64,000 bases of DNA from NCBI GenBank assembly GCA_024998685.1, contig JACOEH010000018.1, positions 1 to 64,000 on the forward strand. Direction: 5' to 3'. Numbering within the stretch: the stretch's first letter is position 1; the number at the start of each line of letters is the position of its first letter. Both the position numbers and the translations under genes were made by a program. Positions 37,072 to 47,257 of this stretch are shown in pieces. The stretch is from Nitrospira sp. (GTDB taxonomy: Bacteria; Nitrospirota; Nitrospiria; Nitrospirales; Nitrospiraceae). The notes under the pieces are model-generated. The model worked only from the letters and a program-made list of their open reading frames with translations. It searched no databases and was not told the origin of the DNA.

Positions 37072-38340
37072 GTGATATTTTTATTGTGGTCTTGTCGATG
37101 TGCTGAGATCAGACAGTTGTTCAGGTTCATGGCTGCTGCTGTGCTTCTGTGGGGAGCCTTGCCGGCGTTGTCGGTGCACGCAGAGACGATCATTGTCCCG
37201 TCGGCGAGTCTGCGGTCATATTATGATTCCAATGTGTATCGTAGGCCGAAGCAGTTATTATCCCCGGGCACACAAGCCGAGGACTTTGCGAACATGCTTG
37301 GCGCTGACCTAACGTTGTTGCATAAGACGCGAGACATCGATGTGAATATGAAGATGGGAGGATACTTCCAAACCTATGTGGAAAACACGAACCGGAATTA
37401 TTTTGGTGCGTTGCTTAACGGCCACATAGGATTGGACGACTGGATTGATCAGTATGTCCGAGGGGCGAAGTTGCGTGTTATGGAGAACTTGCGATATACC
37501 CCAGAACAACCGAGCTTTCTACAAGGAGTGAGGGATTTACCCGCAGATGCCGGCTTGACTACCGGCATCCAAGGATTTCGAGCCAATACGCTTTACAATA
37601 CCACGCAGTTCAAAGGGACATACCCTGTGTCCCGAGATCTCGTTGTGGAAGGGGGGTATACATTTGTGCTTCGGAGGATAGGGAGAGTTCAAGGGGGAGA
37701 CATACCGGGAGCCACAATCTACTTCGACACCATGGCGCACACCTGGTCCGGAGGACCTCGCTATAAGCTGACGCGAAACGACAGTGTCGCGGCCACTTAT
37801 CGGCAGACTTTTATCACCCAGTCGGCGGCCCAGGGCGGCAGGAATTTTAATACCAATCTGATAGCGTTAGAAGGCGACTATACAAAAGATTTTCAAGAAT
37901 GGAGTTTCAGTATCCAAGGAGGGATCACGTTTGTCGAACCGGTGGGGCGGACATTTCCGTCGGGCACCCTTACGGTGACAACTCAGCCTGAGCGAGCTAC
38001 CGTCGTCTATCTCAGACTTTCACGGGAAGGGAGGCCATCGTTTTTCCTGCAGGGTGGAGCGACGATCAGCAATGTTGCAGGTATGGGAATCAGCCATAGA
38101 ATTTATGAACGGCTCATCCTCGATGGGACGGTCAACTTTGGCTACAACGAATACTTCCCCAATACAGACAGGAAGCTTCAGAATATCACGGCATCGTCGA
38201 AGCTCACCTATAAACTGACCAGAACCATTACAGGCGAGCTCTTTTATATTTACCAAAACATTGACACTAATTCCTCGACACTCCAATACCAATACTCTCG
38301 CAGTCAAGCGGGATTGATGTTGACTGTTGCGTGGGAATGA
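37072..38340 (+). CDS. outer-membrane beta-barrel protein of the polysaccharide export locus
   Basis: 422 residues. Signal peptide (FMAAAVLLWGALPALSVHA), then many alternating amphipathic strands (VEGGYTFVLRRIG, SVAATYRQTFITQ, LDGTVNFGYNEYF) up to a terminal aromatic residue region ending in LMLTVAWE. It resembles the beta-barrel proteins found with PEP-CTERM/exosortase-linked EPS loci. It may give the exit pore that the short OPX proteins lack. The start is a GTG at 37072 with AAGGAG upstream. Confidence 0.8.
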   Translation: MIFLLWSCRCAEIRQLFRFMAAAVLLWGALPALSVHAETIIVPSASLRSYYDSNVYRRPKQLLSPGTQAEDFANMLGADLTLLHKTRDIDVNMKMGGYFQTYVENTNRNYFGALLNGHIGLDDWIDQYVRGAKLRVMENLRYTPEQPSFLQGVRDLPADAGLTTGIQGFRANTLYNTTQFKGTYPVSRDLVVEGGYTFVLRRIGRVQGGDIPGATIYFDTMAHTWSGGPRYKLTRNDSVAATYRQTFITQSAAQGGRNFNTNLIALEGDYTKDFQEWSFSIQGGITFVEPVGRTFPSGTLTVTTQPERATVVYLRLSREGRPSFFLQGGATISNVAGMGISHRIYERLILDGTVNFGYNEYFPNTDRKLQNITASSKLTYKLTRTITGELFYIYQNIDTNSSTLQYQYSRSQAGLMLTVAWE

Positions 38341-38507
38341 GGCACTCGAACGCTTCTGTTCCTTCTGTGGTGACCAGGTTCGGCACCGATGTGTTTTGAA
38401 TTCATCTGAATAAAAGCGGGATGCCTGAGCATTTTCCGTCCTATTCAGGTCTCCACTGATGTGCTTATGGACTACAAAACGGTTTTCGCGTTGTGGATTG
38501 GTCAGTA

Positions 38508-39491
38508 ATGAGTGGCAGATTTCTAGGTGAGGAAGAGAGCCGTCTCAATCGGCCATTGCTTAGTCGAGGGGATAGAGTGTTGGTGACGGGAGCCAGCGGG
38601 TTTCTCGGCTCTCATCTCTGCCAGCGGCTGATTCAATGTGGACTGGAAGTGCATGCAGTTTCTCGTACTCTCGAAGGCGCTCCATCTGAAAATCCACGAT
38701 GGTGGAGAGTCGATCTTGAAGACTATACTGTCACCAAAAACTTGTTCGAAAATGTGAAGCCTCACGCGGTGTTCCATTTATCCGGTCAGGCGACAGCAGA
38801 TCCGGACATCCGCCATGTTTTGTCTACGTTCCGAAGTCAGCTCCTTACAACGGTCCACGTGTTGACAAACGCATCAGAAATTGGTTGCCGACGCATCATT
38901 CTGACCGGGTCCTTAACTGAACCTCAGGCCGGTCAGGTAGATAGCCCTCCTAGTTCCCCATATGCGGCATCAAAGTGGGCAAGCAATGCATTCGGCCGGA
39001 TGTTTCAAAGCCTTTATCAGACACCTGTAGTAATTGTCCGCCCGTATATGGTGTATGGGCCGAATCAGAATCAAAAAAAAGTAATCCCCTACTCTATACA
39101 GTCGTTTATGCGAGGGGATCAGCCGAAATTGACGAGTGGAAAGTGGCGTGCCGATTGGATCTATGTAGATGATGTGATAGATGGCTTCATCGCGGCCATG
39201 TTGGCCCCTGAAATTGAAGGCTTGACGATTGATTTGGGGACAGGGCAGCTGGTTTCAGTAGAAGCCATGATTCGACAGATTATCGAGATTATGGGAGTAC
39301 CGATCAAGCCGCAGTTTGGGATGCTATCGGGTCGGCCATGTGAGGAGGTTCGAATCGCCGATGTAGAGCATGCACGTCGCGTATTAGGTTGGCAGCCGAA
39401 GATATCTGTCTATGAAGGTCTTAAAAGAACAATCGAATGGTATCGATCATCCGGTCCAATAGGCGCTGTGATGGATGTTGACTGCGATTAG
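38508..39491 (+). CDS. NAD-dependent sugar epimerase/dehydratase (second SDR)
   Basis: 327 residues from the ATG at 38508, or 332 from a GTG at 38493. GASGFLGSHL binds NAD(P), and YAASK with an upstream LTGSLTEP gives the catalytic Tyr, Lys and Ser/Thr. It resembles GDP- or CDP-sugar 4,6-dehydratases and 4-reductases. Since the locus has rfbF but no clear rfbG, it may take part in the same CDP-sugar route as the enzyme at 29300. The 150 bp upstream hold nothing I can name. Confidence 0.85.
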   Translation: MSGRFLGEEESRLNRPLLSRGDRVLVTGASGFLGSHLCQRLIQCGLEVHAVSRTLEGAPSENPRWWRVDLEDYTVTKNLFENVKPHAVFHLSGQATADPDIRHVLSTFRSQLLTTVHVLTNASEIGCRRIILTGSLTEPQAGQVDSPPSSPYAASKWASNAFGRMFQSLYQTPVVIVRPYMVYGPNQNQKKVIPYSIQSFMRGDQPKLTSGKWRADWIYVDDVIDGFIAAMLAPEIEGLTIDLGTGQLVSVEAMIRQIIEIMGVPIKPQFGMLSGRPCEEVRIADVEHARRVLGWQPKISVYEGLKRTIEWYRSSGPIGAVMDVDCD

Positions 39492-39543
39492 GAGAGACTA
39501 ACATGGCGCTTCCATTATCCGACGTCACTATGAGAGAAACCGC

Positions 39544-40386
39544 GTGAGTCATCTGATGCAACCAAATATTCAAGTCATTCGTATTGAGCCGTCCAAGGGA
39601 TGGGTGGCTGTTCAACTGCAAGAGTTATGGGCGTACCGGGAGCTGCTCTATTTCTTGATCTGGCGTGATGTGATGGTGCGCTACAAACAGACGGCTCTCG
39701 GCGCGGCATGGGCGATTATCCAACCGCTGTTCACGATGCTCGTCTTTAGCCTCTTTTTCGGTCGATTGGCGAAGATCCCTTCCGATGGAATTCCGTATCC
39801 GATCTTCACGTATGCAGCCTTGGTTCCCTGGACCTTCTTTTCACAAGGGCTGAGTCTAGCGTCCAACAGTCTGGTCGGCAGTGCGAATCTGATTAAAAAG
39901 GTCTACTTCCCTCGGCTGTGTGTCCCAATCGCGGCAGTGACCTCGGGTCTCATCGATTTTGCGATTGCCTTTACAATGTTGATCGCAATGATGCTCTATT
40001 ACGGAATTTTCCCCGGTGTCAAAGTGATTTGGCTTCCTGTGATGCTTCTGCTGACACTTATCACTTCGCTGGGTGTCTCGCTGTGGCTTTCTGCATTGAA
40101 CGTCCATTTCCGGGACGTGCGCCATATCATCCCTTTTTTGACACAACTCTGGCTCTTTGCAACCCCGATCGCGTATCCGAGCAGTCTCTTGTCAGAGCCC
40201 TGGCGAACATTCTATAGCATCAATCCAATGGTCGGAGTGGTCGAAGGATTTCGTTGGGCTTTGCTTGGGGCGGAGACTGCCCCGGGGCCGATGGTGATAG
40301 TTTCCTTTATCGCTGCCATGGCGATTTTGGTAAGCGGCATATTTTATTTCCGTCGTCTGGAAAAGACTTTTGCAGACGTGGTTTGA
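39544..40386 (+). CDS. ABC transporter permease of the Wzm type
   Basis: 280 residues, ABC-2 family, with six membrane helices. The cytoplasmic start LIWRDVMVRYKQTALGAAWA is the usual coupling helix of polysaccharide exporters, and NPMVGVVEGFRWALLG is the typical late loop. It forms the inner-membrane channel for an undecaprenyl-linked glycan together with the ATPase encoded next. The start is a GTG at 39544, with an ATG at 39556 as alternative. Confidence 0.93.
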   Translation: MSHLMQPNIQVIRIEPSKGWVAVQLQELWAYRELLYFLIWRDVMVRYKQTALGAAWAIIQPLFTMLVFSLFFGRLAKIPSDGIPYPIFTYAALVPWTFFSQGLSLASNSLVGSANLIKKVYFPRLCVPIAAVTSGLIDFAIAFTMLIAMMLYYGIFPGVKVIWLPVMLLLTLITSLGVSLWLSALNVHFRDVRHIIPFLTQLWLFATPIAYPSSLLSEPWRTFYSINPMVGVVEGFRWALLGAETAPGPMVIVSFIAAMAILVSGIFYFRRLEKTFADVV

Positions 40387-40486
40387 CGCCACCGTAGGCA
40401 ACGTGCGCAGAAGAAATACGACACGGCTAAGATAGATAGGTAGAGCACAGACGACGCGCCTCACTCTGAGCGCACGGCGAGGGATC

Positions 40487-41779
40487 ATGGGCGACATTGC
40501 CATACGAGTAGAAGAGATCGGTAAAAGATACCGTCTCGGTAAAGTGGAAAAATACAAGACACTACGGGATACCTTGGCCTCGGCCTTCACCGCTCCATTT
40601 CTCAAGGTGGGGCGATTATTACGAGGGGAGGCGGCGGACGACACTGGGCATGATGAGCAGATCTGGGCATTGCGAGAGGTTTCTTTCGAGGTGAGGCAGG
40701 GTGAAGTCATTGGGGTTATCGGTGGCAACGGCGCTGGGAAGAGCACCCTCTTAAAAATACTCTCACGGATCACCGAGCCGACGACGGGTTTTGCCGAAAT
40801 ACACGGGCGTGTCGGTTCGCTCTTGGAGGTGGGGACCGGATTTCACCAGGAATTAACGGGAAGGGAAAATATCTATTTAAATGGTGCGATTCTCGGTATG
40901 ACGAAGAAGGAAATCGACAGGAAATTTGATGAAATCGTCGCCTTTTCCGAGGTCGAGAAGTTTATCGATACTCCCGTAAAGCACTATTCCAGCGGGATGT
41001 ATCTTCGATTGGCCTTTGCCGTCGCAGCTCATCTTGAGCCGGAAATTCTGATAGTTGACGAGGTGCTGGCTGTCGGGGATGCGGGATTCCAACAAAAGTG
41101 TCTGGGCAAAATGGGAGCGGTGGCTAAAGAGGGCCGAACAGTTTTGTTCGTCAGCCACAACATGGGGGCCATCACGCAGCTCTGTGGAAGGGCCGTGCAA
41201 TTGGAGAAAGGGAGATTGAGACGGAGCGGATCCGCTGGAGAAGTGGTGGCCGCTTATTTGTCGTCAGTAGCCGGGGCGGAACTCAAGTCGAGCTGGTCAG
41301 GCGAATCCTCCGAGCCCAATGGCTCTGATGTCCAATTTAGGTCTGCACGGGTGTTGTCTGTTGATGAGCAGCCTCTCTCGATTACAAATTTTAACGAGTC
41401 GGTTCTGGTCGAGATTGCCTATGAAGTAAAGGTTCCCATAAGAAATCTTTCCGTCACATGTCTTCTTTATGATTCGATGAGTCGTCTCGTGTTTGAGTCG
41501 ATGGATACCGATATGGCGGAATGGAATGGGCGGGTCAGAGAGCCCGATATCTATCGTGCTACCACCAAAATTCCCCCCTCTCTCCTTAGACCTGGACGCT
41601 ACCAATTAACGTTCGCTGCATTCATCGAGGGTGTGAAGGTTATTGCGCGTCTTGACAGGGTGTTGGCGTTCGATGTGTCAGGAGTAGGATACACCTTGCA
41701 GCCCAAGCGTGATGGTATCGTCTCGCCTGTGCTTGATTGGACGGTATGCCGATTCAGCGAGCACGAACGAATGGTCTAA
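40487..41779 (+). CDS. ABC transporter ATPase of the Wzt type with glycan-binding domain
   Basis: 430 residues. Walker A is GGNGAGKSTLLK (79-90), the signature is YSSGMYLRLAF, and Walker B is ILIVDEVLAVGD. From about residue 270 a second, beta-sandwich domain follows, like the Wzt C-terminal domain that recognises the capped end of its O-antigen. That implies export of a glycan with a terminal modification (such as methyl), fitting the methyltransferases in the locus. It pairs with the permease 100 bp upstream. Confidence 0.93.
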   Translation: MGDIAIRVEEIGKRYRLGKVEKYKTLRDTLASAFTAPFLKVGRLLRGEAADDTGHDEQIWALREVSFEVRQGEVIGVIGGNGAGKSTLLKILSRITEPTTGFAEIHGRVGSLLEVGTGFHQELTGRENIYLNGAILGMTKKEIDRKFDEIVAFSEVEKFIDTPVKHYSSGMYLRLAFAVAAHLEPEILIVDEVLAVGDAGFQQKCLGKMGAVAKEGRTVLFVSHNMGAITQLCGRAVQLEKGRLRRSGSAGEVVAAYLSSVAGAELKSSWSGESSEPNGSDVQFRSARVLSVDEQPLSITNFNESVLVEIAYEVKVPIRNLSVTCLLYDSMSRLVFESMDTDMAEWNGRVREPDIYRATTKIPPSLLRPGRYQLTFAAFIEGVKVIARLDRVLAFDVSGVGYTLQPKRDGIVSPVLDWTVCRFSEHERMV

Positions 41780-41892
41780 CGCTGTCTTCTGTCGCTTAAT
41801 AGGCACCCAATCGAACATCGAATATTGAGAAAAACGTCCGAGCTGTTCCCTTCGGTTCTGGCAAGTGACAACGCGCTTTCTAGTCTAGGTGC

Positions 41893-43869
41893 ATGATGCT
41901 GTTTCCTGCCATGCTTGAAAAGTCCATCATCGTGTCGGCACACCCGGACGACGAGGTGTTATGGTTTAGTTCCATCTTGGGTAAGGTAAATGAGATCGTC
42001 GTTTGTTTTGTGAATAATGAATCTTACCCGGAGTGGACGGTCGGACGACGAAAGAGTTTGGCTGCATACCCGCTGAAGAATCTATCCGTCCTCAATATCA
42101 ATCAGTCAGAGGTGTTCAATGGTGGGGATTGGAATAACCCGGTGATGACAGACTATGGAATAGAGATTACGAATAAGAAGGCCTCTCATCGGAGTGAACA
42201 ATACAAGAAGAATTACGAGCGGCTGAAGCAGCAGCTGGAAGCGCGCGTGATAGGGTGTCTCAATGTCTTTACCCATAATCCTTGGGGGGAGTACGGACAT
42301 GAAGAGCATATACAGGTATATCGGGTGGTAAAAGGTTTGCAAGGCCAGATGAAATTCAACTTATGGTACCCAAACTATGTCAGCAATAAATCGTTCAAGT
42401 TGATGTTAAATCATCTGAATAGATTTCATTTTGAATATGCCTCTTTCGAAACGAATAAAGCGCTGGCGTGCGAAATTCGAGACATTTATAAGAGGAATAA
42501 ATGTTGGACATGGTATGATCACTGGGAATGGTACAACGAAGAATCATTTATTAAAGAAAAGGATTTTGAACAAGGGGACAAAAAGGTCGGGAACCTGTTT
42601 CCAACGAACCTCATCAAAGTCAGTCTTCCTCCGGTACGAACAAGAAAAGTATCTTCTTATTACTCAGTGATAGGGCGAACGATGAAGAAATTAGTGAAGG
42701 AAATCTTCAGAAAATTCGGCGTAGAGATAAGACCATATGTGCCCAATGTGTATGAGAAAACGGTATCACTTGAGCCGGAGAAAAAAACGCAAGGCACAGT
42801 TCTTATGTCCTATCACATTAAGCCATTCTTATTAAAGTCAGACGAACCCATTCCAAATTCGCATACCAGCCAGTGGCGCTGTTTGCAGATTGCGAGAACG
42901 TTTTTGGATCTTGGATATTCTGTCGATGTGATTGATTCCCATAACCACGTCTTTCAACCGAAGAAGCCGTATGTACTATTCGTCGGCCACCGGATTAATT
43001 TTGATCGGATTGCCGGTCTGCTAAGTAGTGACTGTATCAAGATTGCCCATCTGGATACGGCTCATTGGGTCTATAATAACTACTCGACCTACCGACGTAA
43101 ATTGGAGCTGCAGCAGAGAAGAGGAATCACGATCAAAGGTAGCGATAGAATTGTAGAGCAGACTCTAGCCCTCGAACATGCTGATTGTATTACTCTTTGT
43201 GGCAATGATTTTAACGTGAATACGCTTCGGTATTCACGTAAACCGATTTACAAGCTTCCTCAATCGCCAGCGGTTGTTTACCCTTGGCCGGACGACAAAG
43301 AATTCAGCTCCTGTCGAGCAAGTTTTCTCTGGTTCGGTAGCCATGGCTTCGTGCACAAGGGCTTAGATTTGGTGTTAGAAGCGTTTGCTGAAATGCCGGA
43401 TTATCATCTGTACGTGTGTGGTCCGTTAAAAAAAGAAGAAGATTTCGTAACAGCGTACCATAAAGAGCTCTATCAAACCCCAAATATTCATGCTGTGGGG
43501 TGGGTCGACGTGGAGAATCCTGAATTTACAGGAGTGGCTAAGCAGTGTCTGGGGGTGGTTTATCCGTCTTGCTCCGAAGCAGGAGGAGCGAATGTGATTG
43601 TTTGTATGCATGCAGGGCTGATTCCCCTGGTCAGCTATGAGTCGAGTGTTGACGTGGAGGATTTTGGCGTGATGTTCAAGGATAACTCCGTCAATACCAT
43701 ACAAAATACCGTGCAAATGGTATCCAATCTTCCTTCTGACCGGCTCCGGCAGATGGCCAGGAAAGCGTGGGAATTTGCACGGGCCAATCATACAAAGGAA
43801 AAATTCGCAGAAGACTATAAGAAGCTTGTTGTGAATGTTTTGGAAAACGCGGGGCGCAAAGAGTCCTAG
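41893..43869 (+). CDS. PIG-L deacetylase fused to a GT4-like glycosyltransferase
   Basis: 658 residues. Residues 10-230 form a PIG-L/LmbE deacetylase with zinc ligands H17, D20 (SAHPDDE) and the later HNPWGEYGHEEH (H128, H136, H139). From about residue 300 a glycosyltransferase-B fold follows (FVGHRINFDRIAG, WFGSHGFVHKGLDLVLEAF, SCSEAGG). One chain could thus add an N-acetyl sugar and deacetylate it, or deacetylate the donor-linked acceptor. Base composition is more A/T-rich than in neighbouring genes, which suggests transfer. The linker has a basic helix (KLVKEIFRKFGVEI) that may touch the membrane. Confidence 0.85.
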   Translation: MMLFPAMLEKSIIVSAHPDDEVLWFSSILGKVNEIVVCFVNNESYPEWTVGRRKSLAAYPLKNLSVLNINQSEVFNGGDWNNPVMTDYGIEITNKKASHRSEQYKKNYERLKQQLEARVIGCLNVFTHNPWGEYGHEEHIQVYRVVKGLQGQMKFNLWYPNYVSNKSFKLMLNHLNRFHFEYASFETNKALACEIRDIYKRNKCWTWYDHWEWYNEESFIKEKDFEQGDKKVGNLFPTNLIKVSLPPVRTRKVSSYYSVIGRTMKKLVKEIFRKFGVEIRPYVPNVYEKTVSLEPEKKTQGTVLMSYHIKPFLLKSDEPIPNSHTSQWRCLQIARTFLDLGYSVDVIDSHNHVFQPKKPYVLFVGHRINFDRIAGLLSSDCIKIAHLDTAHWVYNNYSTYRRKLELQQRRGITIKGSDRIVEQTLALEHADCITLCGNDFNVNTLRYSRKPIYKLPQSPAVVYPWPDDKEFSSCRASFLWFGSHGFVHKGLDLVLEAFAEMPDYHLYVCGPLKKEEDFVTAYHKELYQTPNIHAVGWVDVENPEFTGVAKQCLGVVYPSCSEAGGANVIVCMHAGLIPLVSYESSVDVEDFGVMFKDNSVNTIQNTVQMVSNLPSDRLRQMARKAWEFARANHTKEKFAEDYKKLVVNVLENAGRKES

Positions 43870-44094
43870 CAAAAGACAAATCTGCCACCGATAGTCGAGT
43901 CAGATTTTCGATTCCTTCAGGCTACAAGCGCCGGGGGAGTTTGATAGTTATCGCCTGACCCAGTCATTCATCTTGAGACAGGTCGAGACTTCATGGAGCC
44001 TCCGATTCATTCAAAACACTACGGCAACTGGAGTATCAAGCCATTTAGCAGTTTCGGCAGGCTTTGACGGAAGGAATGAGCTGGGGGTTGAGGG

Positions 44095-45081
44095 ATGAGA
44101 TCAGAGTTTCAACCTTTAGTGAGCGTACTGACACCCGTTTACAATGGCGAGAGCTATTTGTCTGAGTGTATTGAAAGTGTCTTGGCGCAAACGTATCACA
44201 ATTGGGAATATTGCATTGTTAATAATTGCAGCACTGATCGGACTCTGGAAATTGCCGAAGCCTATGCCAAGAAAGACGACAGAATCCGCATCCATAATAA
44301 CTCCGACTTCGTCGGCGTCGGCCAAAATGGGAACATCGCATTTCGTCAGATTGCATCGAACAGCAAGTACTGCAAAGTCGTCCATGCCGACGACTGGCTG
44401 TTTCCTGAGTGTCTCTTGAAAATGGTCGAATTGGCCGAAGCTCATCCGACCGTCGCCATCGTCGGCGCCTATAGCTTGGTCGGAGACAGGGTGTCATGGG
44501 ATGGGTTGCCGTATGCCAGCTCAGTGATATCAGGTAGAGAGATCAGTCGATGGACTCTTTTGGGAAAGCCGTATGTGTTTGGAAGCCCCACGTCACTTTT
44601 GCTGCGGTCAGACCTGGTGAAGGCCTCGGAGTCATTTTACGATGAGTCCAATAGCCATCGTGATTCGGAAGCGTGTCTTCGGATCTTGAAAAGTTGGGAC
44701 TTCGGTTTTGTCCATCAAGTGCTGACCTACATCAGAATACGGGAAGCTGATGGGAGGACGTACAGTCAGCAGTACAATACTTATCTTCCCAATAATATCG
44801 ACAGGCTTCTGAAGTTCGGTCCGGCAGTTTTGAGTCAGGAGGAACTAAGTGCACGACTCAAATACTATTGGATGAGGTACTATGACTATCTGGCCGCCTC
44901 GGTGTTCAGGTTACGGGAAAAAGAGTTTTGGGTATTTCACCGAGAGAAAATGAAAAGCATCGGGTATCCGTTGAGCCTGCCGAGATTAGCCATGGCCGTT
45001 TGCTCACAGGCCATCGATTACCTTCTTAATCCCAAGCAAACGATTGAAGATCTATTGAAAAAGATTCGGCATAGAAGTTGA
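44095..45081 (+). CDS. GT2 family glycosyltransferase
   Basis: 328 residues, GT-A fold. VSVLTPVYNGESYLSECIES begins the nucleotide-binding half, NNCSTDRT follows, and HADDW carries the metal-binding DxD-like site. The C-terminal part is helical, with FGSPTSLLLRSDLV. It should transfer one sugar from a nucleotide donor to a lipid-linked chain. The 225 bp before it hold no gene; they carry no clear promoter. Confidence 0.9.
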   Translation: MRSEFQPLVSVLTPVYNGESYLSECIESVLAQTYHNWEYCIVNNCSTDRTLEIAEAYAKKDDRIRIHNNSDFVGVGQNGNIAFRQIASNSKYCKVVHADDWLFPECLLKMVELAEAHPTVAIVGAYSLVGDRVSWDGLPYASSVISGREISRWTLLGKPYVFGSPTSLLLRSDLVKASESFYDESNSHRDSEACLRILKSWDFGFVHQVLTYIRIREADGRTYSQQYNTYLPNNIDRLLKFGPAVLSQEELSARLKYYWMRYYDYLAASVFRLREKEFWVFHREKMKSIGYPLSLPRLAMAVCSQAIDYLLNPKQTIEDLLKKIRHRS

Positions 45082-45108
45082 GCGAGAGGCGCACGTCCAT
45101 CATGAAGG

Positions 45109-45909
45109 ATGAACGATGCTATTGAATTCAGGTCTCCGGCAGCTATGAGGAGTGGAATGCGGTATTTCGGACTAAGGAACAGTGTCAATGTCTTGACCTT
45201 TAAATTTCGCAACCATGATAAAGAACACTATGAATGTCCTATTTGTGGTTACCGTGGCCCTTTCTTGGATAAGGTCACATATAATGGAATTAGGAAACAC
45301 GCAAGATGTCCGAACTGCAGTGCCCTAGAGCGGCACCGTCTTCAATTCCTCGTCCTACAGGAGGTTCTCGGAAAGAAAGAGACCGCCCATTTGAGAATGC
45401 TTCATGTTGCTCCCGAGGCATTTTTTCGGGATTTCTTCTCGCAGCGGTTTGATCAATATGAAACTGCGGACTTAAAGATGAAAGGCGCCGATCACATCGT
45501 GGATCTTCAGCACCTTCCATTTAGCGACAACACGTATGATTTCGTTTTTGCCTCGCATGTGTTGGAACACATCCCCGATGACAGAAAGGCGATATCTGAA
45601 ATTCGTAGAATCTTGAGGCCGAACGGTATGGCCGTATTGCCCGTCCCCATCTATTCGGAAAAAACTGTCGAATTCTCTGAGCCTGACCCGAATGAATTTG
45701 GCCATGTGCGGGCACCGGGCTTGGATTATTTCGATAGATATCAACCGTATTTCTCGAAGGTCGAGAGATTTGATTCCGGCTCACAACCCGAGAAATATCA
45801 GGTATTCGTCTATCAAGAAGATTGCCGACCATCGAAAACCGAAAATCTCGCTTTGACTTCTATGCCATGTCGAAAGCTTACGGATGTGGTTCCAGTCTGC
45901 TACGTCTGA
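45109..45909 (+). CDS. SAM-dependent methyltransferase with N-terminal zinc ribbon
   Basis: 266 residues. Two CxxC pairs (YECPICGYRG and ARCPNCSALERHR) form a zinc ribbon, after which LRMLHVAPEAFFRDFF and VLEHIPDDRKAISEIRRIL mark a class I methyltransferase. It may methylate a sugar hydroxyl in the glycan. The start is uncertain: ATG 45109 has AAGG too close, and ATG 45157 has AGGAG four bases upstream. Confidence 0.8.
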   Translation: MNDAIEFRSPAAMRSGMRYFGLRNSVNVLTFKFRNHDKEHYECPICGYRGPFLDKVTYNGIRKHARCPNCSALERHRLQFLVLQEVLGKKETAHLRMLHVAPEAFFRDFFSQRFDQYETADLKMKGADHIVDLQHLPFSDNTYDFVFASHVLEHIPDDRKAISEIRRILRPNGMAVLPVPIYSEKTVEFSEPDPNEFGHVRAPGLDYFDRYQPYFSKVERFDSGSQPEKYQVFVYQEDCRPSKTENLALTSMPCRKLTDVVPVCYV

Positions 45910-46003
45910 CTAACGGCTTGTGCCCGACATCGCATGAGATTCTTCCCAAGATTGCTGTCAACCTGGGATAGCTGACAGAGTGATTGAAGCATAGGCATAA
46001 TAA

Positions 46004-47257
46004 ATGACCGATGTCGCTCCAATGCATGTTGGTAACGATCCTAACCGTAATAGAGTACGTCGACCGCTCTTTCCCGAGATTGGAGTGGTCGCATTTGTTC
46101 CGGAGAAATGGGGAGGTCCTTGGCTGTCGCGGCATCAAGTACTTACCCGCCTCTCCAAATATTTTCATGTCCTGTGGGCGGAGCCTGCCCAAAGCTGGAG
46201 AAAACTGGTGTTCGGCGGTGAGAAGGCGGCGAATGGCTCTCCTTCTTTAGAGATGTTCCCGGAAGGTTTTGCTTTGTATCAGCCGGAAAGATGGTTGCTT
46301 CAGTTTGGCAGGCCCGCCTGGCTAGATTCCTGGACTGCTGCTGAACGAGGTCGCCGAGCAGCAGCATTGCTTCGTCAACAAGGGTGCAAAACCATTATCT
46401 TTTATCTCTGGCGGCCGTATTTTAACCATGTCTTGGATAGCGGTTCGTATGATCTCAGTTGTTATCATATCGTTGATGAATATTCGTTCTCTCCCACCGA
46501 GCGGCCGATCACAAACCAAGAAATACAATTGATGAAGCGAGTGGACCAAGTTTTCATCCATTCTCCGGCGTTGCTAGAACGTAAAGGGCATTTCAATGCC
46601 CATACGTTGTTTGTCCCTAATGGGGTGAACTATCGAGCATTTTCGGCCCCACAGGCAGAGCCGGCTGATTTAACTGGGATTCCACATCCCCGGTTTGGCT
46701 ATGTCGGGATCATCAAGACACAGTTGGATTTCCAGCTCCTACTCGATCTGGCGAGTCGACACCCCGAGTGGTCCTTTGTGTTCGTGGGGCCCAGAGGCAA
46801 ACTGGGAGCGGACGCGCCGCTCGTGGATCGATTATCCGAATTGCAGAACGTGCACTTTCTTGGCCACAAACCGATAGAAGTCGCTTGTGCCTATCCGCAG
46901 CATATGGATGTCTGCCTGCTCCCATACAAGGCCAACGATTACACAAAATACATTTATCCACTCAAGCTTAATGAATATCTGGCCGGTGGGAAGCCGATTG
47001 TGGGAACGCCCATCCGATCCCTTCTGGATTTTGCCCATGTCATTAAGCTGGCAAGTACACAGGAGGAGTGGTCTCGAGCGCTGGCTGAGTCACTTGCACC
47101 CTCTGCCGTTTCGATCGATCAAATTGAAAAGCGTCGGAACATCGCAAAGCAGGTGGATTGGAGGGCATTGGTCCATACCATCGCTGGTTCATTCTGTGAC
47201 CGACTTGGGTTACCTTACAGAAGCCAATTCGTAGGACTCGATCCCGAAACTTTGTAG
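46004..47257 (+). CDS. GT4-like glycosyltransferase
   Basis: 417 residues, GT-B fold. The N-terminal lobe begins with GVVAFVPEKWGGPWLSRHQV. The C-terminal lobe has GYVGIIKTQLDFQLLLDLAS, FVGPRG and the donor-binding region (KLNEYLAGGKPIVGTPI), where the usual second Glu is in LNEYL. It resembles teichuronic-acid/TuaH-like transferases. ATG at 46004. The acyltransferase gene comes 204 bp later; those 204 bp hold no gene. Confidence 0.85.
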   Translation: MTDVAPMHVGNDPNRNRVRRPLFPEIGVVAFVPEKWGGPWLSRHQVLTRLSKYFHVLWAEPAQSWRKLVFGGEKAANGSPSLEMFPEGFALYQPERWLLQFGRPAWLDSWTAAERGRRAAALLRQQGCKTIIFYLWRPYFNHVLDSGSYDLSCYHIVDEYSFSPTERPITNQEIQLMKRVDQVFIHSPALLERKGHFNAHTLFVPNGVNYRAFSAPQAEPADLTGIPHPRFGYVGIIKTQLDFQLLLDLASRHPEWSFVFVGPRGKLGADAPLVDRLSELQNVHFLGHKPIEVACAYPQHMDVCLLPYKANDYTKYIYPLKLNEYLAGGKPIVGTPIRSLLDFAHVIKLASTQEEWSRALAESLAPSAVSIDQIEKRRNIAKQVDWRALVHTIAGSFCDRLGLPYRSQFVGLDPETL

